Shown here one piece after another: positions 55,157 through 64,000 of a stretch of DNA of 64,000 nt (its first letter is position 1; each line of letters opens with the position of its first letter). A model generated the notes under the pieces. It did not search any database. It worked only from the letters and a program-made list of their open reading frames with translations, and was not told the origin of the DNA. Made by a program: the position numbers and the translations under genes. This DNA comes from an uncultured Algibacter sp. GTDB taxonomy: Bacteria > Bacteroidota > Bacteroidia > Flavobacteriales > Flavobacteriaceae. The DNA lies in the NCBI RefSeq assembly GCF_947490405.1, contig NZ_CANLGU010000009.1:1-64000 (forward strand), in the 5' to 3' direction.

Positions 55157-55921
55157 ATGACGCATCGTTTAAAAAAAGAAAAAAACTACAGCTATATTGA
55201 AGCAGGAGAAGGCACACCTATAATTGTGCTACACGGATTAATGGGCGGATTAAGTAATTTTGACGCTGTTACCGATTTCTTTAGCCGTAAAGACTATAAA
55301 GTAATTATACCTGAACTCCCTATTTACGGCATGTCTTTAATCAAAACAAACGTAAAGCATTTTGCTAAATACTTACACGAGTTTATAAAATTTAAAGGCT
55401 TTGAAGAAGTTATTTTACTCGGTAATTCTTTGGGCGGACATATTGGGCTATATCACACTAAACTTTACCCAGAAAGTGTAAAAGCATTAATCATCACTGG
55501 AAGTTCTGGATTATATGAAAATGCAATGGGTGGCGGATACACAAAGCGTAGTGATTATGAAGTAATTAAAAAGAAAGCACAAGATGTTTTTTATGACCCA
55601 GAAGTTGCCACTAAAGAAATAGTAGATGAAGTCTACGAAACTGTTAACGACCGCAACAAACTTATAAAAACACTTGCCATTGCAAAAAGTGCAATTAGGC
55701 ACAATATGTCTAAAGATTTACCTAATATAAAAACTCCAACATGTATCATTTGGGGTAGGAATGATAATGTTACACCTCCTGAAGTTGCTGAAGAATTCAG
55801 TGAATTACTACCTGATTCTGAACTTTATTGGATTGACAAATGTGGACATGCCGCCATGATGGAACATCCTCAAGAATTTAATAAAATTCTTGATACATGG
55901 TTAAAAAAAAGAGGCTTTTAA
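55157..55921 (+). CDS. Alpha/beta-fold hydrolase
   Basis: 254 residues. Oxyanion-hole motif HGLMGG (about 25-30), nucleophile elbow G-N-S-L-G-G (Ser about 94), acid Asp in WGRNDNVTPP, and catalytic His in KCGHAAMMEHP near the C-terminus, so the full triad is present. No signal peptide. Similar to 2-hydroxy-6-oxo-dienoate hydrolase-like and proline-iminopeptidase-like enzymes, but the substrate is unknown. Divergent from mraZ and upstream of engB on the same strand. Confidence 0.88.
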   Translation: MTHRLKKEKNYSYIEAGEGTPIIVLHGLMGGLSNFDAVTDFFSRKDYKVIIPELPIYGMSLIKTNVKHFAKYLHEFIKFKGFEEVILLGNSLGGHIGLYHTKLYPESVKALIITGSSGLYENAMGGGYTKRSDYEVIKKKAQDVFYDPEVATKEIVDEVYETVNDRNKLIKTLAIAKSAIRHNMSKDLPNIKTPTCIIWGRNDNVTPPEVAEEFSELLPDSELYWIDKCGHAAMMEHPQEFNKILDTWLKKRGF

Positions 55922-56012
55922 AATTTATTAAAAAATAAAAAATCTAATCTAAAAGCACTTAATTCCTTTAATGAGATTCCCTCCTTAGAGGTAATAACAA
56001 AAAAACACTTGT

Positions 56013-56615
56013 ATGAAAATAAAGTCTGCTGAATTTGTTATGAGCAACTCTGATGTTACTAAGTGTCCAAAAAGCAGATTGCCAGAATATGCTTTTATAG
56101 GAAGAAGTAATGTTGGCAAGTCTTCTCTAATCAATATGCTTACAAGCCGAAAAAGTTTAGCTAAAACCTCTGGCAGACCCGGTAAAACACAACTCATTAA
56201 TCATTTTTTAATTAACAAAAATTGGCATTTGGTAGATTTACCTGGCTATGGTTATGCACGTGTTTCAAAAAGTTCAAAAAAAGTATTTCAAAAATTTATT
56301 ACGCAATATTTCGCCCTAAGAGAACAATTAGTTACCGCTTTTGTTTTGGTAGATATAAGGCACAAGCCCCAACCCATAGATCTAGAATTTATGCAATGGC
56401 TTGGAGAAAATGGCATTCCATTTTCTATTATTTTCACTAAAGCTGATAAATTAAAACCCAAGGCAATAGAAAATCATGTTAAAGATTACCAAACCATCCT
56501 TTTAGAAACTTGGGAGGATATGCCAAATTACTTTATAACATCATCTTCAAAAAATATAGGAAAAGACAAGGTTTTAGGATATGTTGATGAATTAAATCTA
56601 AACATGGAAACTTGA
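56013..56615 (+). CDS. engB: Ribosome biogenesis GTP-binding protein EngB/YihA
   Basis: 200 residues, complete EngB. G1 GRSNVGKSSL (about 30-39), G2 Thr in TSGRPGKTQ, G3 DLPGYGYA, G4 TKADK and G5 SSSK. Essential GTPase that acts in late assembly of the large ribosomal subunit. Confidence 0.96.
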   Translation: MKIKSAEFVMSNSDVTKCPKSRLPEYAFIGRSNVGKSSLINMLTSRKSLAKTSGRPGKTQLINHFLINKNWHLVDLPGYGYARVSKSSKKVFQKFITQYFALREQLVTAFVLVDIRHKPQPIDLEFMQWLGENGIPFSIIFTKADKLKPKAIENHVKDYQTILLETWEDMPNYFITSSSKNIGKDKVLGYVDELNLNMET

Positions 56616-56675
56616 TTTAAATAATTATAATTTCAGCCAAATTAATTACTTTCAACAAAACCTTTTTGGAAATTC

Positions 56676-57692
56676 ATGAAACAAGCAAAAATAGTTTCTC
56701 AAGAACTTATGTCAAAAACGCTTTTTGATATTTTTGTGAAATATAAGTTTACTAATGAAAAAGCAAACCTACTATCTGAAGTTTTTACAGAAAATTCATT
56801 ATGCGGGGTTACTTCTCACGGCATAAATAGAGTCCCTGTTCTACTTGATTTTATTAATAAAGATTTAGTTGATATAAACGCTGAAGTTGAAAAAGCAGAA
56901 ACTTTTGGAAATATTGAAAGATGGGATGGCAATAATGGAGTTGGAATTATTAACGCAGTTAAATGTACTAATCGAGCTATTGAATTAGCTAAAGACCACG
57001 GCATGGGCATTGTAGCCCTTAGAAATACGAATCATTGGATGCGTGGAGGTTATTATGGGTGGCAAGCTGCGAAAAAAGACTGTATAAGCATACTTTTTAC
57101 CAATACAAAACCCAATATGCCAGCTTGGGGCGGAAAAGAATTGAGACTTGGCAACAATCCCTTTATCATTTCTATACCTAGAAAAAAAGGGCATATTGTT
57201 TTAGATATGGCAATCTCTCAATTTTCATTTGGAAAAATAAACGATTATAAATTAAATAATAAAATGCTTCCCTACGAAGGCGGATGGGACAACAACAATA
57301 ATTTAACTAAAGACCCAGATGCTATATTAAAGAGTGAACGTAGCTTACCTATTGGACTTTGGAAAGGCTCTGCACTCTCAATGGTTTTGGATATGCTAGC
57401 TACAATTTTATCAGCAGGCAAATCAACCTATAAATTAGGGTTAGACGAATATGAAACGGGGGTTTCTCAAGTTTATATGTGTATACATCAAAAGACTTTT
57501 AACGATTCTAATCTTCAAGAAAACCTGTTAAATGAAATTATAAATTTCACGCACAACATCACTCCAACCGAAACTGGACAAAAAACGTTTTACCCGGGAG
57601 AACGCACTTTGCAGGTTAGACAAAATAATTTAGAAAAAGGGATACCTGTAGACTTTCGAATTTGGAATACCGTTTTAGAGTTTTTAAAATAA
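56676..57692 (+). CDS. dlgD: Malate/L-lactate dehydrogenase family, 2,3-diketo-L-gulonate reductase-like
   Basis: 338 residues. The sequence tracks E. coli DlgD (YiaK) closely: GVTSHGINRVP with catalytic His (about 44-54), ALRNTNHWMRGG(Y)YGWQAA, NNPFIISIPR and the LPIGLWKGSALSMVLDM segment. Family members are NAD(P)H-dependent reductases of 2-keto acids with an unusual fold. The specific substrate 2,3-diketo-L-gulonate is inferred by similarity; the usual yia partners are not adjacent. Converges with the ABC permease 6 bp away. Confidence 0.8.
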   Translation: MKQAKIVSQELMSKTLFDIFVKYKFTNEKANLLSEVFTENSLCGVTSHGINRVPVLLDFINKDLVDINAEVEKAETFGNIERWDGNNGVGIINAVKCTNRAIELAKDHGMGIVALRNTNHWMRGGYYGWQAAKKDCISILFTNTKPNMPAWGGKELRLGNNPFIISIPRKKGHIVLDMAISQFSFGKINDYKLNNKMLPYEGGWDNNNNLTKDPDAILKSERSLPIGLWKGSALSMVLDMLATILSAGKSTYKLGLDEYETGVSQVYMCIHQKTFNDSNLQENLLNEIINFTHNITPTETGQKTFYPGERTLQVRQNNLEKGIPVDFRIWNTVLEFLK

Positions 57693-57698
57693 GACTAT

Positions 57699-58793
57699 TT
57701 AACTCTTAACATCTAGAGCATCTCTAAGCGCATTACCTATAAGCATAAAAGCCATAACTAAACTCATAATACAAAGCCCCGGAATTATAGCTAAATAAGG
57801 TTTTCCAAGAATAATATAATTATAATGATCCTTAATCATTGCTCCCCAACTTGCCATTGGTGGTTGTGCTCCTATACCTAAAAAACTTAAACCACTTTCA
57901 ATTAAAATAGCAGCTGCAAAATTAGCTGCCGAAATAACAATAACAGGTGCCATTATGTTTGGTAATATATGCTTAGTTATTATCCTAAAATCATTATACC
58001 CTAAAGCTCTTGCCGCCGTAACATATTGCATTTCTTTTGCACTAATAATTTGCCCACGTACTACCCTTGCCACTTCTACCCACATGGTTAAACCTACCGC
58101 TATAAAGACTTGCCAAAACCCTTTCCCTAAAGCTAAAGTAATAGCAATTACTAATAATAATGTTGGTATAGACCATGTTACATTAATTATCCACATGATG
58201 ATAGCATCAACTCTTCCTCCAAAATAGCCAGCAATACTTCCCATAAAAATTCCAATAATTAACGAAATTAGAACCGCCACAAAACCAATAAAAAAAGATA
58301 TTCTTGCTCCTACTAAAATTCTACTAAGTAAATCACGACCATATTTATCTGTTCCAAAAAGAAAGGTTCTTTCAGTAATATAACCCGTGAATACATGATC
58401 AGGTAAGACATTTAATTTTATAATTTTCTCCGCACCTTCTAATCCGTCAGAAGCATATTCTTTATAGGCCAGAATACCATCCTCCATTGTATAATCTGAA
58501 ATTGGAACTTCTGTATCAGCGTTTTTCTTTCCAAAAAACAGTTTATCAAAACCATTTTGCTTTGTTGAAATTTCTGAAGGTATTATTAACATATTTACCT
58601 TAAAACCTGGTTTCTTAGAATGAATTGCCAGATGCATTTGATTCGCATATTGAGAATCATCTGGAGCCAACACATAAGCAAAAACAGAAACCACCCCAAC
58701 CAATATGATAAAACAAAAACTAAAAACGCCCCAAAAGTTGCTTTTAAACTTTTGGAGCGCTAATTGTTTTAGTGAGTTTGATTTATGACTCAT
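57699..58793 (-). CDS. ABC transporter permease, OppC/DppC family
   Basis: 364 residues. One N-terminal helix (about 21-43), a large periplasmic segment (about 45-140), the GTDKYGRDLLSRILVG motif and five further helices with the EAA loop AARALGYNDFRIITKHILPN that contacts the ATPase. Typical second permease of peptide/nickel importers. No ATPase, binding protein or first permease is adjacent, so the partners are elsewhere. The periplasmic insert with KNADTEVPISDYT is longer than in E. coli DppC and is usual for Bacteroidota. Confidence 0.9.
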   Translation of the reverse strand: MSHKSNSLKQLALQKFKSNFWGVFSFCFIILVGVVSVFAYVLAPDDSQYANQMHLAIHSKKPGFKVNMLIIPSEISTKQNGFDKLFFGKKNADTEVPISDYTMEDGILAYKEYASDGLEGAEKIIKLNVLPDHVFTGYITERTFLFGTDKYGRDLLSRILVGARISFFIGFVAVLISLIIGIFMGSIAGYFGGRVDAIIMWIINVTWSIPTLLLVIAITLALGKGFWQVFIAVGLTMWVEVARVVRGQIISAKEMQYVTAARALGYNDFRIITKHILPNIMAPVIVISAANFAAAILIESGLSFLGIGAQPPMASWGAMIKDHYNYIILGKPYLAIIPGLCIMSLVMAFMLIGNALRDALDVKS

Positions 58794-58802
58794 AAACGTT
58801 TA

Positions 58803-60953
58803 TTAATTCTTTACTGTAGAAGCCACTTTTTTAATTGGATATGCTGTTTTTAAATCGTCTAAAACATTTAGTGCCTCTTCAATATAAACATCTTTACTCA
58901 AGCTTTGATGCCAACGTTTGCGTTTCTCTTTTAAATCAGTCGTATCTTTTGCGATAAGTTCCTTTTCATAACTTGAAGAGTCAAAGGTTAAATTTGTATC
59001 ATAATCACTAATTGCATCATACTTTTTTGATTCTATTTCATTGGCTTTTAATTGCGCCTTGTACTTATTATAATTAAGCGAATAAACCGTCTCATCAATT
59101 TTAGTTTTCACCCATTTAGCATTTTCCTCAATAAGCTTTAATTGCTCATTATTACTCATACGCTTTTGGCTTTTTTGAATAGTTGCATCATAATCAAAAT
59201 AATACTCCCAAACCGTGAATTGCGCTTCATCAATCTCATCATAAGGTAATGGATTTTCTTTATCTTTTTCACCTACATCAATAAAGCTAAAGCGACCTGG
59301 CACTTTAATATCACTTTTAACACCCTCTAACTGCACAGAGCCACCATTAATTCTGTAATACTTTTGTCTGGTTAGCGCTAAAGCTCCCATATCGCCACTT
59401 GTATTATTCCTCAACATGTTATTTAAGTCTATAACATTTTGCACTGTTCCTTTACCATAAGTTTGCTTGCTACCTATAATAATTGCGCGCTTATAATCTT
59501 GCATTGCAGCTGCTAATATCTCTGAAGCTGAAGCCGAAATTTCGTTTACCAAAATAACTAACGGACCATCCCATGCTATAGATTTATCTCTATCTTTCAA
59601 AACTTCTTTGGGCGTATCTGTTGAGCGTACTTGAACAATAGGACCATCTTTTATAAATAAACCTGCCATCTCAACAACTGTAGGCAAGGATCCTCCTCCA
59701 TTATTTCGCAAATCCAGTACAAGCCCCTCAATGCCATCTTCTTTCAATCTTTCAATTTCCTTTTTTACATCTTTGGCTGCGTTAATATTTTTATAATCAT
59801 TAAAATCAGCATAAAACGCAGGTAAGTTTATAACACCAAAAATTTTGTCATCTTTTTTTACTACAGACGATTTAGCATAGGTATCAAAAACCTCAACAAC
59901 ATCTCTTGTAATGGTAATATCCTTTACGGTACCATCTACTTTTTTAACAGTAAGGGTTACTTTGGTACCTTTTGGACCTTTTATATACTTGATAGCGTCA
60001 TTAATACGCATACCAACAATATCCACAGGAAACTCTTCATCCTCCTGCTTAACTTTAAGAATTAAATCTTCAACTTCTAGCTCGTTACCTCTCCAAGCGG
60101 GGCCCCCAGAAATAAGCTCTACAACTTTTATGTAATCCATACGCTTCTGAAGTCTTGCTCCTATACCTTCTAACTTACCAGACATACGGGTATCGAAATC
60201 TTCTTTTCCTTTTGGAGCTAGATAATATGTATGAGGATCAAACTCTTCAACTATTGTATTTACATAAACAGCAAACCAATCTTCACGTCTTTGATCATCA
60301 ATGTAATCTTGAAAATATATATCTAAAGATCGTAATGTAGCCTCACGCGCTTCTTTTTCAATTTCTTTCTCAGACTTCATTACATAATTTGGATTTTTTT
60401 CTTTGGCTCTTTTTTCATCCTCATAAAGATCATCATAGTTAGAAATTGTAGAAAACTTTAGTTGTTTCCTCCAACGTTCTTTCATTTCTTTTTTATTCTT
60501 AGGAAAGGCGATTTTATCATAATCTGTATCAAAAGTTTCATCTATGGTGTAATCAAAAGGCTCAGCTAAAATAGCTTTATAAAGCTCTTTGGACTCCTCT
60601 ATTCGTTTAACAAAACGTTCATGAACTACATTAAAAAACGTAATATCTGTTATTTTAAGTTGATCATCAATAGTCAATTTATATTTCTCGAAATCCTTAT
60701 AATCAGACTGATAAAAATATCTTTTAACTGGATCCATCACTTCAACAAAATCTGAAAATAATTCTTCAGAAAACGCATCATCCATGGCAATCGGGTCAAA
60801 ATGACCTTGCTCGATAACAAATGTGATGATTTGAATTAGAAGTTTATCTTTGTCTGGATTACTGAATTTATTTGATGTAAAACTGCAAGACGCAAACGCC
60901 AACAACAATAAAAGAGAGAGTACTTTATAATTCCTTTTCATAATATTCTTCAT
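58803..60953 (-). CDS. prc: Carboxy-terminal (tail-specific) processing protease, lipoprotein
   Basis: 716 residues. Lipobox AFASC (about 23). N-terminal helical domain, PDZ domain (about 245-330), and S41 protease core with GLVLDLRNNGGGSL, the catalytic Ser in SASASEILAAAMQDY, and Lys in GSKQTYGKGTVQ. A C-terminal DUF3340-like helical region follows. Periplasmic Prc/Tsp degrades or trims proteins from their C-terminus. Alternative ATG four codons downstream. Ends 9 bp from the permease start; possibly co-transcribed. Confidence 0.94.
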   Translation of the reverse strand: MKNIMKRNYKVLSLLLLLAFASCSFTSNKFSNPDKDKLLIQIITFVIEQGHFDPIAMDDAFSEELFSDFVEVMDPVKRYFYQSDYKDFEKYKLTIDDQLKITDITFFNVVHERFVKRIEESKELYKAILAEPFDYTIDETFDTDYDKIAFPKNKKEMKERWRKQLKFSTISNYDDLYEDEKRAKEKNPNYVMKSEKEIEKEAREATLRSLDIYFQDYIDDQRREDWFAVYVNTIVEEFDPHTYYLAPKGKEDFDTRMSGKLEGIGARLQKRMDYIKVVELISGGPAWRGNELEVEDLILKVKQEDEEFPVDIVGMRINDAIKYIKGPKGTKVTLTVKKVDGTVKDITITRDVVEVFDTYAKSSVVKKDDKIFGVINLPAFYADFNDYKNINAAKDVKKEIERLKEDGIEGLVLDLRNNGGGSLPTVVEMAGLFIKDGPIVQVRSTDTPKEVLKDRDKSIAWDGPLVILVNEISASASEILAAAMQDYKRAIIIGSKQTYGKGTVQNVIDLNNMLRNNTSGDMGALALTRQKYYRINGGSVQLEGVKSDIKVPGRFSFIDVGEKDKENPLPYDEIDEAQFTVWEYYFDYDATIQKSQKRMSNNEQLKLIEENAKWVKTKIDETVYSLNYNKYKAQLKANEIESKKYDAISDYDTNLTFDSSSYEKELIAKDTTDLKEKRKRWHQSLSKDVYIEEALNVLDDLKTAYPIKKVASTVKN

Positions 60954-61115
60954 GTTTTATTCTTTTTTGCTTCTAAAAAGCACAGCATATTTTTCACTAA
61001 AATAAAGAAAAAACCATGCCAATACTTCGAATCGCTACTAATTTTTTGTTAAACCAAAGAAATTAGGTGTTTACTAACGAAATTATGTATTTTAGCGATG
61101 ATTTTTAGCACTAAA

Positions 61116-61886
61116 ATGAGTAAAAAACCGCTTATACTTGTAACAAACGATGATGGCATTAATGCTCCAGGAATACGATCATTAATTTCTGTAATGAATA
61201 CCATTGGAGATGTGGTAGTTGTAGCACCTGACAGCCCACAAAGTGGCATGGGACACGCCATTACTTTAAACTCCACTTTACACGCTAAAGACGTCCATTT
61301 AGACGAAGGACCACAAAAAGAGTTTAGCTGTTCTGGAACACCTGCTGATTGCGTGAAACTTGCCATCAGAGAGCTCGCTGACAGAGTTCCTGATATTTGT
61401 GTTTCAGGAATTAATCATGGCTCAAACTCTTCAATAAACGTTATTTATTCTGGAACAATGAGTGCTGCAATTGAAGCTGGAATAGAGGGCATTCCAGCCA
61501 TTGGTTTTTCTTTATTAGATTATGGATGGGATGCTAATTTTGAAGCTTCAAAACCTTTTGTAAAGGTTATTACAGAAGAAGTTTTGAGACATGGCTTACC
61601 AAATGGTGTGGTTTTAAATGTTAATATCCCCAATATTTCTGAAGACGCCATTAAAGGCATAAAAATTTGTAGACAAGCTAAAGCGAATTGGGTTGAAGAA
61701 TTTGACAAACGTAAAACACCACAAGGCAAAGATTACTATTGGCTTACAGGTAAGTTTGTTAATTTAGATGGCGGTGAAGATACTGACGAATGGGCACTTG
61801 AAAACGGTTATATTTCTGTAGTTCCAGCGCAATTCGATTTAACTGCTCATCATTTTATAAAAGATTTAAATAGTTGGAATCTATAA
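61116..61886 (+). CDS. surE: 5'/3'-nucleotidase SurE
   Basis: About 256 residues from ATG 61116 (MSKKPLILVTNDDG, the family's usual start; ATG at 61098 is an alternative). Metal-binding N-D-D (about 10-12), SGMGHAIT, CSGTPADCV and GINHGSN motifs are intact. Dephosphorylates nucleoside 5'- and 3'-monophosphates in the cytoplasm. Upstream of a small membrane protein and lpxB on the same strand. Confidence 0.95.
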   Translation: MSKKPLILVTNDDGINAPGIRSLISVMNTIGDVVVVAPDSPQSGMGHAITLNSTLHAKDVHLDEGPQKEFSCSGTPADCVKLAIRELADRVPDICVSGINHGSNSSINVIYSGTMSAAIEAGIEGIPAIGFSLLDYGWDANFEASKPFVKVITEEVLRHGLPNGVVLNVNIPNISEDAIKGIKICRQAKANWVEEFDKRKTPQGKDYYWLTGKFVNLDGGEDTDEWALENGYISVVPAQFDLTAHHFIKDLNSWNL

Positions 61887-61908
61887 TACTAAAACACCAA
61901 AGTAACAC

Positions 61909-62190
61909 ATGAAGAAAGACATTTTTATAGGTATGCTTATTGGTTTAATAGCTAATGCCATTGGCTTATTTTTAGCTGCTAATTTATTAGGAAAAGGAGA
62001 TGATTTTACTGTTGTAATAGATGCTGCTGCTAAAGAAGGATTTTTAGGCAAACTTATTAGTCTAGGCGCAATTTTAAACCTTATTGCTTTTTTCATCTTT
62101 ATAAAAAAAAGGCAAGACTATCGTGCTAGGGGCGTATTGCTAATTACGGTTTTTATTGCTGTTTTTACTTTTGTTTTTAAACTCTTCTAA
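61909..62190 (+). CDS. Small membrane protein of unknown function
   Basis: 93 residues with three predicted transmembrane helices (about 6-25, 43-61, 70-91). Conserved in sequence feel with proteins often placed between surE and lpxB in Flavobacteriia. The stop codon is directly followed by the lpxB ATG, which suggests an operon. No motif recognised. Confidence 0.8.
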   Translation: MKKDIFIGMLIGLIANAIGLFLAANLLGKGDDFTVVIDAAAKEGFLGKLISLGAILNLIAFFIFIKKRQDYRARGVLLITVFIAVFTFVFKLF

Positions 62191-63303
62191 ATGAAGTATT
62201 ACATTGTAGCTGGAGAAGCATCTGGTGATTTACATGGCTCAAACTTAATGAAAGCACTGCATAGGGTTGATGCTAAAGCTGAGATTAGGTTTTGGGGTGG
62301 TGATCTCATGCAAGCTACTGGGGGTAAATTAGTTAAGCACTACAAAGAACGTGCTTTTATGGGGTTTATTGAAGTGGTCATGAACTTGAATAAAATTTTC
62401 AAAGATATTTCTTTTTGCAAAAAGGATATTGAAAATTTTAAACCAGATGCTATTATTTTTATTGACAACTCTGGTTTCAATTTACGAATTGCAAAATGGG
62501 CAAAACAGGAAGGCTATAGAACCAACTATTATATATCTCCACAGGTTTGGGCATCAAGAGCTAGCAGAGTAAAAGCTATAAAGCGTGATATTGATGCCAT
62601 GTATGTTATACTCCCTTTTGTAAAACCTTTTTACAAAAAATACGGTTATGAGGTTACTTTTGTTGGCCACCCTTTAATTGATGAGATAACAAATAGGGAA
62701 CAGGTTGATGAATTTAAATTTAGAGAAACACATAAATTAGGAAACAAACCAATAATAGCTTTACTTCCAGGAAGCAGGAAACAAGAAATAACAAAGATGC
62801 TCTCTGTGATGTTGAATATAGCTGACAACTACCCAAGATACCAGTTTATTATTGCAGGAGCACCAAGTCAGGATTATAGTTTTTACAATACATTTATAAA
62901 ATCGAGTAACGTAAAATTTATTTCTAACAAAACATACGATTTACTAAGTATATCCACTGCTGCATTGGTTACATCTGGAACAGCTACTTTAGAAACAGCT
63001 TTGTTTAAAGTTCCTCAAGTTGTTTGTTACAAAGGAAGCAATATTTCTTACCAGATAGCGAAACGTATAATAACTTTGAAATTTATTTCGTTAGTAAATT
63101 TGGTAATGGACAGAGAGGTGGTTACTGAACTTATCCAAAATGACTTCAATAAAAAAAGACTTAAAAAAGAGTTAGATAACATACTAAACCCTGAAACTCG
63201 TAAACATCTGTTTTTAGATTATTATGAATTAGAAAAAACCTTAGGAGGCAAAGGCGCTAGTGAAAAAACTGCTAAATTGATTTATGAATCCATTAAATCT
63301 TAA
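62191..63303 (+). CDS. lpxB: Lipid-A-disaccharide synthase
   Basis: 370 residues, GT-B-type glycosyltransferase family 19. N-terminal AGEASGDLHGS, FIDNSGFNLRIA, YYISPQVWASRASR and LPGSRKQEI motifs identify LpxB, which joins lipid X to UDP-diacylglucosamine. Overlaps the next gene by 20 bp. Confidence 0.96.
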   Translation: MKYYIVAGEASGDLHGSNLMKALHRVDAKAEIRFWGGDLMQATGGKLVKHYKERAFMGFIEVVMNLNKIFKDISFCKKDIENFKPDAIIFIDNSGFNLRIAKWAKQEGYRTNYYISPQVWASRASRVKAIKRDIDAMYVILPFVKPFYKKYGYEVTFVGHPLIDEITNREQVDEFKFRETHKLGNKPIIALLPGSRKQEITKMLSVMLNIADNYPRYQFIIAGAPSQDYSFYNTFIKSSNVKFISNKTYDLLSISTAALVTSGTATLETALFKVPQVVCYKGSNISYQIAKRIITLKFISLVNLVMDREVVTELIQNDFNKKRLKKELDNILNPETRKHLFLDYYELEKTLGGKGASEKTAKLIYESIKS

Positions 63304-63868
63304 AATAACTCGAGTACTTTTAATCCTTTTAGTCATTACAAGTCTTAGTAATTGTAAATCTTCTAAACGCTCTAAAGCTAGAAAACCCAACAAAATCGTT
63401 ACCAAGAAACGCGAAAAAAGCCCATCATCAGACAATAACACAACTGTAGCAACAATTCCTGTTGAGAAAGGTACCTCAACTAAATACAAAGCAGATTTTA
63501 TTATTGATTATGCTAAACAGTTTGAGGGTGTACGCTACAAATGGGGAGGAACAACAAAATCAGGAGTAGATTGTTCTGGCTTAGTTTATGAATCTTTTAA
63601 AACTCAAGATATTTTGCTACCAAGAATTTCAAGAGATATGGCAAAAAAAGGGGCTCGAATTAAACTTAGCAAAGCCCTTAAAGGTGACCTTCTTTTTTTT
63701 AAAACTGGAAACAGGCGAAACTCTATAAACCACGTTGGCTTAATAGTAGATATTAAAGGTAACGATATTAAGTTTATTCATGCTACAACCAGTAAAGGCG
63801 TTATTATTTCTGGGCTTAACGAAACTTATTGGTTAAAAGCCTTTCATGAGGTACGTCGTATTTTATAG
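63284..63868 (+). CDS. NlpC/P60 family cell-wall peptidase, lipoprotein
   Basis: 194 residues. Lipobox SLSNC (about 24), a basic low-complexity linker (Lys/Arg/Ser), then an NlpC/P60 domain (about 70-194) with catalytic Cys in SGVDCSGLVY, His in NHVGLIV and the third polar residue in FIHATTSKG. Cleaves peptidoglycan stem peptides. Its start lies inside the lpxB end, so translation is probably coupled. Confidence 0.92.
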   Translation: MNPLNLKITRVLLILLVITSLSNCKSSKRSKARKPNKIVTKKREKSPSSDNNTTVATIPVEKGTSTKYKADFIIDYAKQFEGVRYKWGGTTKSGVDCSGLVYESFKTQDILLPRISRDMAKKGARIKLSKALKGDLLFFKTGNRRNSINHVGLIVDIKGNDIKFIHATTSKGVIISGLNETYWLKAFHEVRRIL

Positions 63869-63891
63869 GATATTTTATATCTTTAAAAAGT

Positions 63892-64000
63892 ATGCGATTA
63901 CTTAATTTTACAATAATTAAACTTAGTATATGCCTGGTTCTAGGCATTATTATAGGCTATGTATTCAATTTACCTTTAAATGTTTCAGTACTCTTAACTA
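63892..64000 (+). CDS. Partial: N-terminus of ComEC/Rec2-like competence protein
   Basis: The first 36 codons begin MRLLNFTIIKLSICLVLG with a membrane helix, as in flavobacterial ComEC homologues, DNA-uptake channel proteins. The gene is cut by the window end. Identification rests on a short N-terminus and location after the NlpC/P60 gene. Confidence 0.55.
   Translation, partial: MRLLNFTIIKLSICLVLGIIIGYVFNLPLNVSVLLT

Overview
The window looks like chromosomal DNA of a marine, alginate-degrading member of the Flavobacteriaceae (Bacteroidota). The evidence is low GC content, a short primary sigma factor, SusC/SusD proteins, type IX secretion tails, a very long FtsZ tail, Bacteroidota promoters (TTG, about 19-20 bp, TAnnTTTG), and rare Shine-Dalgarno sequences. 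The genus cannot be fixed from the sequence alone.

Region 1 (1-9831) is an integron-type gene cassette array. Eleven complete cassettes, all on the + strand, each carry one or two genes followed by a recombination site of about 145 bp (one of 207 bp). Each cassette begins TT + 7 variable bases + usually ATT and ends with a near-complement of that 12-mer followed by C. The 7 variable bases are matched within a cassette and mostly differ between cassettes, which is the logic of integron attC sites (R'' complementary to the cassette's own R'). No integrase lies in the window; the array continues off the left edge. Cargo includes lipoproteins and secreted proteins of unknown function, a serine hydrolase, a RusA-like/nuclease-HEPN pair and a HEPN/Cas2-like pair.

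Region 2 (9832-13454) holds a gene-less border with a candidate structured RNA, then rpoD, rpe, a CBS-domain protein and an MtfA-like peptidase.

Region 3 (13540-38338, all on the - strand) is an alginate utilisation locus. PL6 and PL7 lyases, some exported by type IX secretion or lipid-anchored, cut alginate. SusC/SusD and two PKD/jelly-roll surface lipoproteins take up oligomers, a PL17 oligoalginate lyase yields unsaturated monomers, KdgF opens them to DEH, an SDR reduces DEH to KDG, KdgK phosphorylates KDG, and an MFS carrier sits alongside. A FadR-type GntR regulator is encoded inside, and a TGGTTAACCA palindrome occurs upstream of it and, in 13-bp-phased tandem copies, over three predicted promoters. 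KDPG aldolase is not in the window.

Region 4 (38532-54905) has tRNA-Arg, yqeY and the complete flavobacterial dcw cluster in transcription order mraZ-rsmH-ftsL-ftsI-murE-mraY-murD-ftsW-murG-murC-ftsQ-ftsA-ftsZ, headed by a recognisable MraZ box.

Region 5 (55157-64000) is housekeeping: an alpha/beta hydrolase, engB, a DlgD-like reductase, an ABC permease, a tail-specific protease, surE, a small membrane protein, lpxB, an NlpC/P60 lipoprotein and the start of a ComEC-like gene cut by the window edge.
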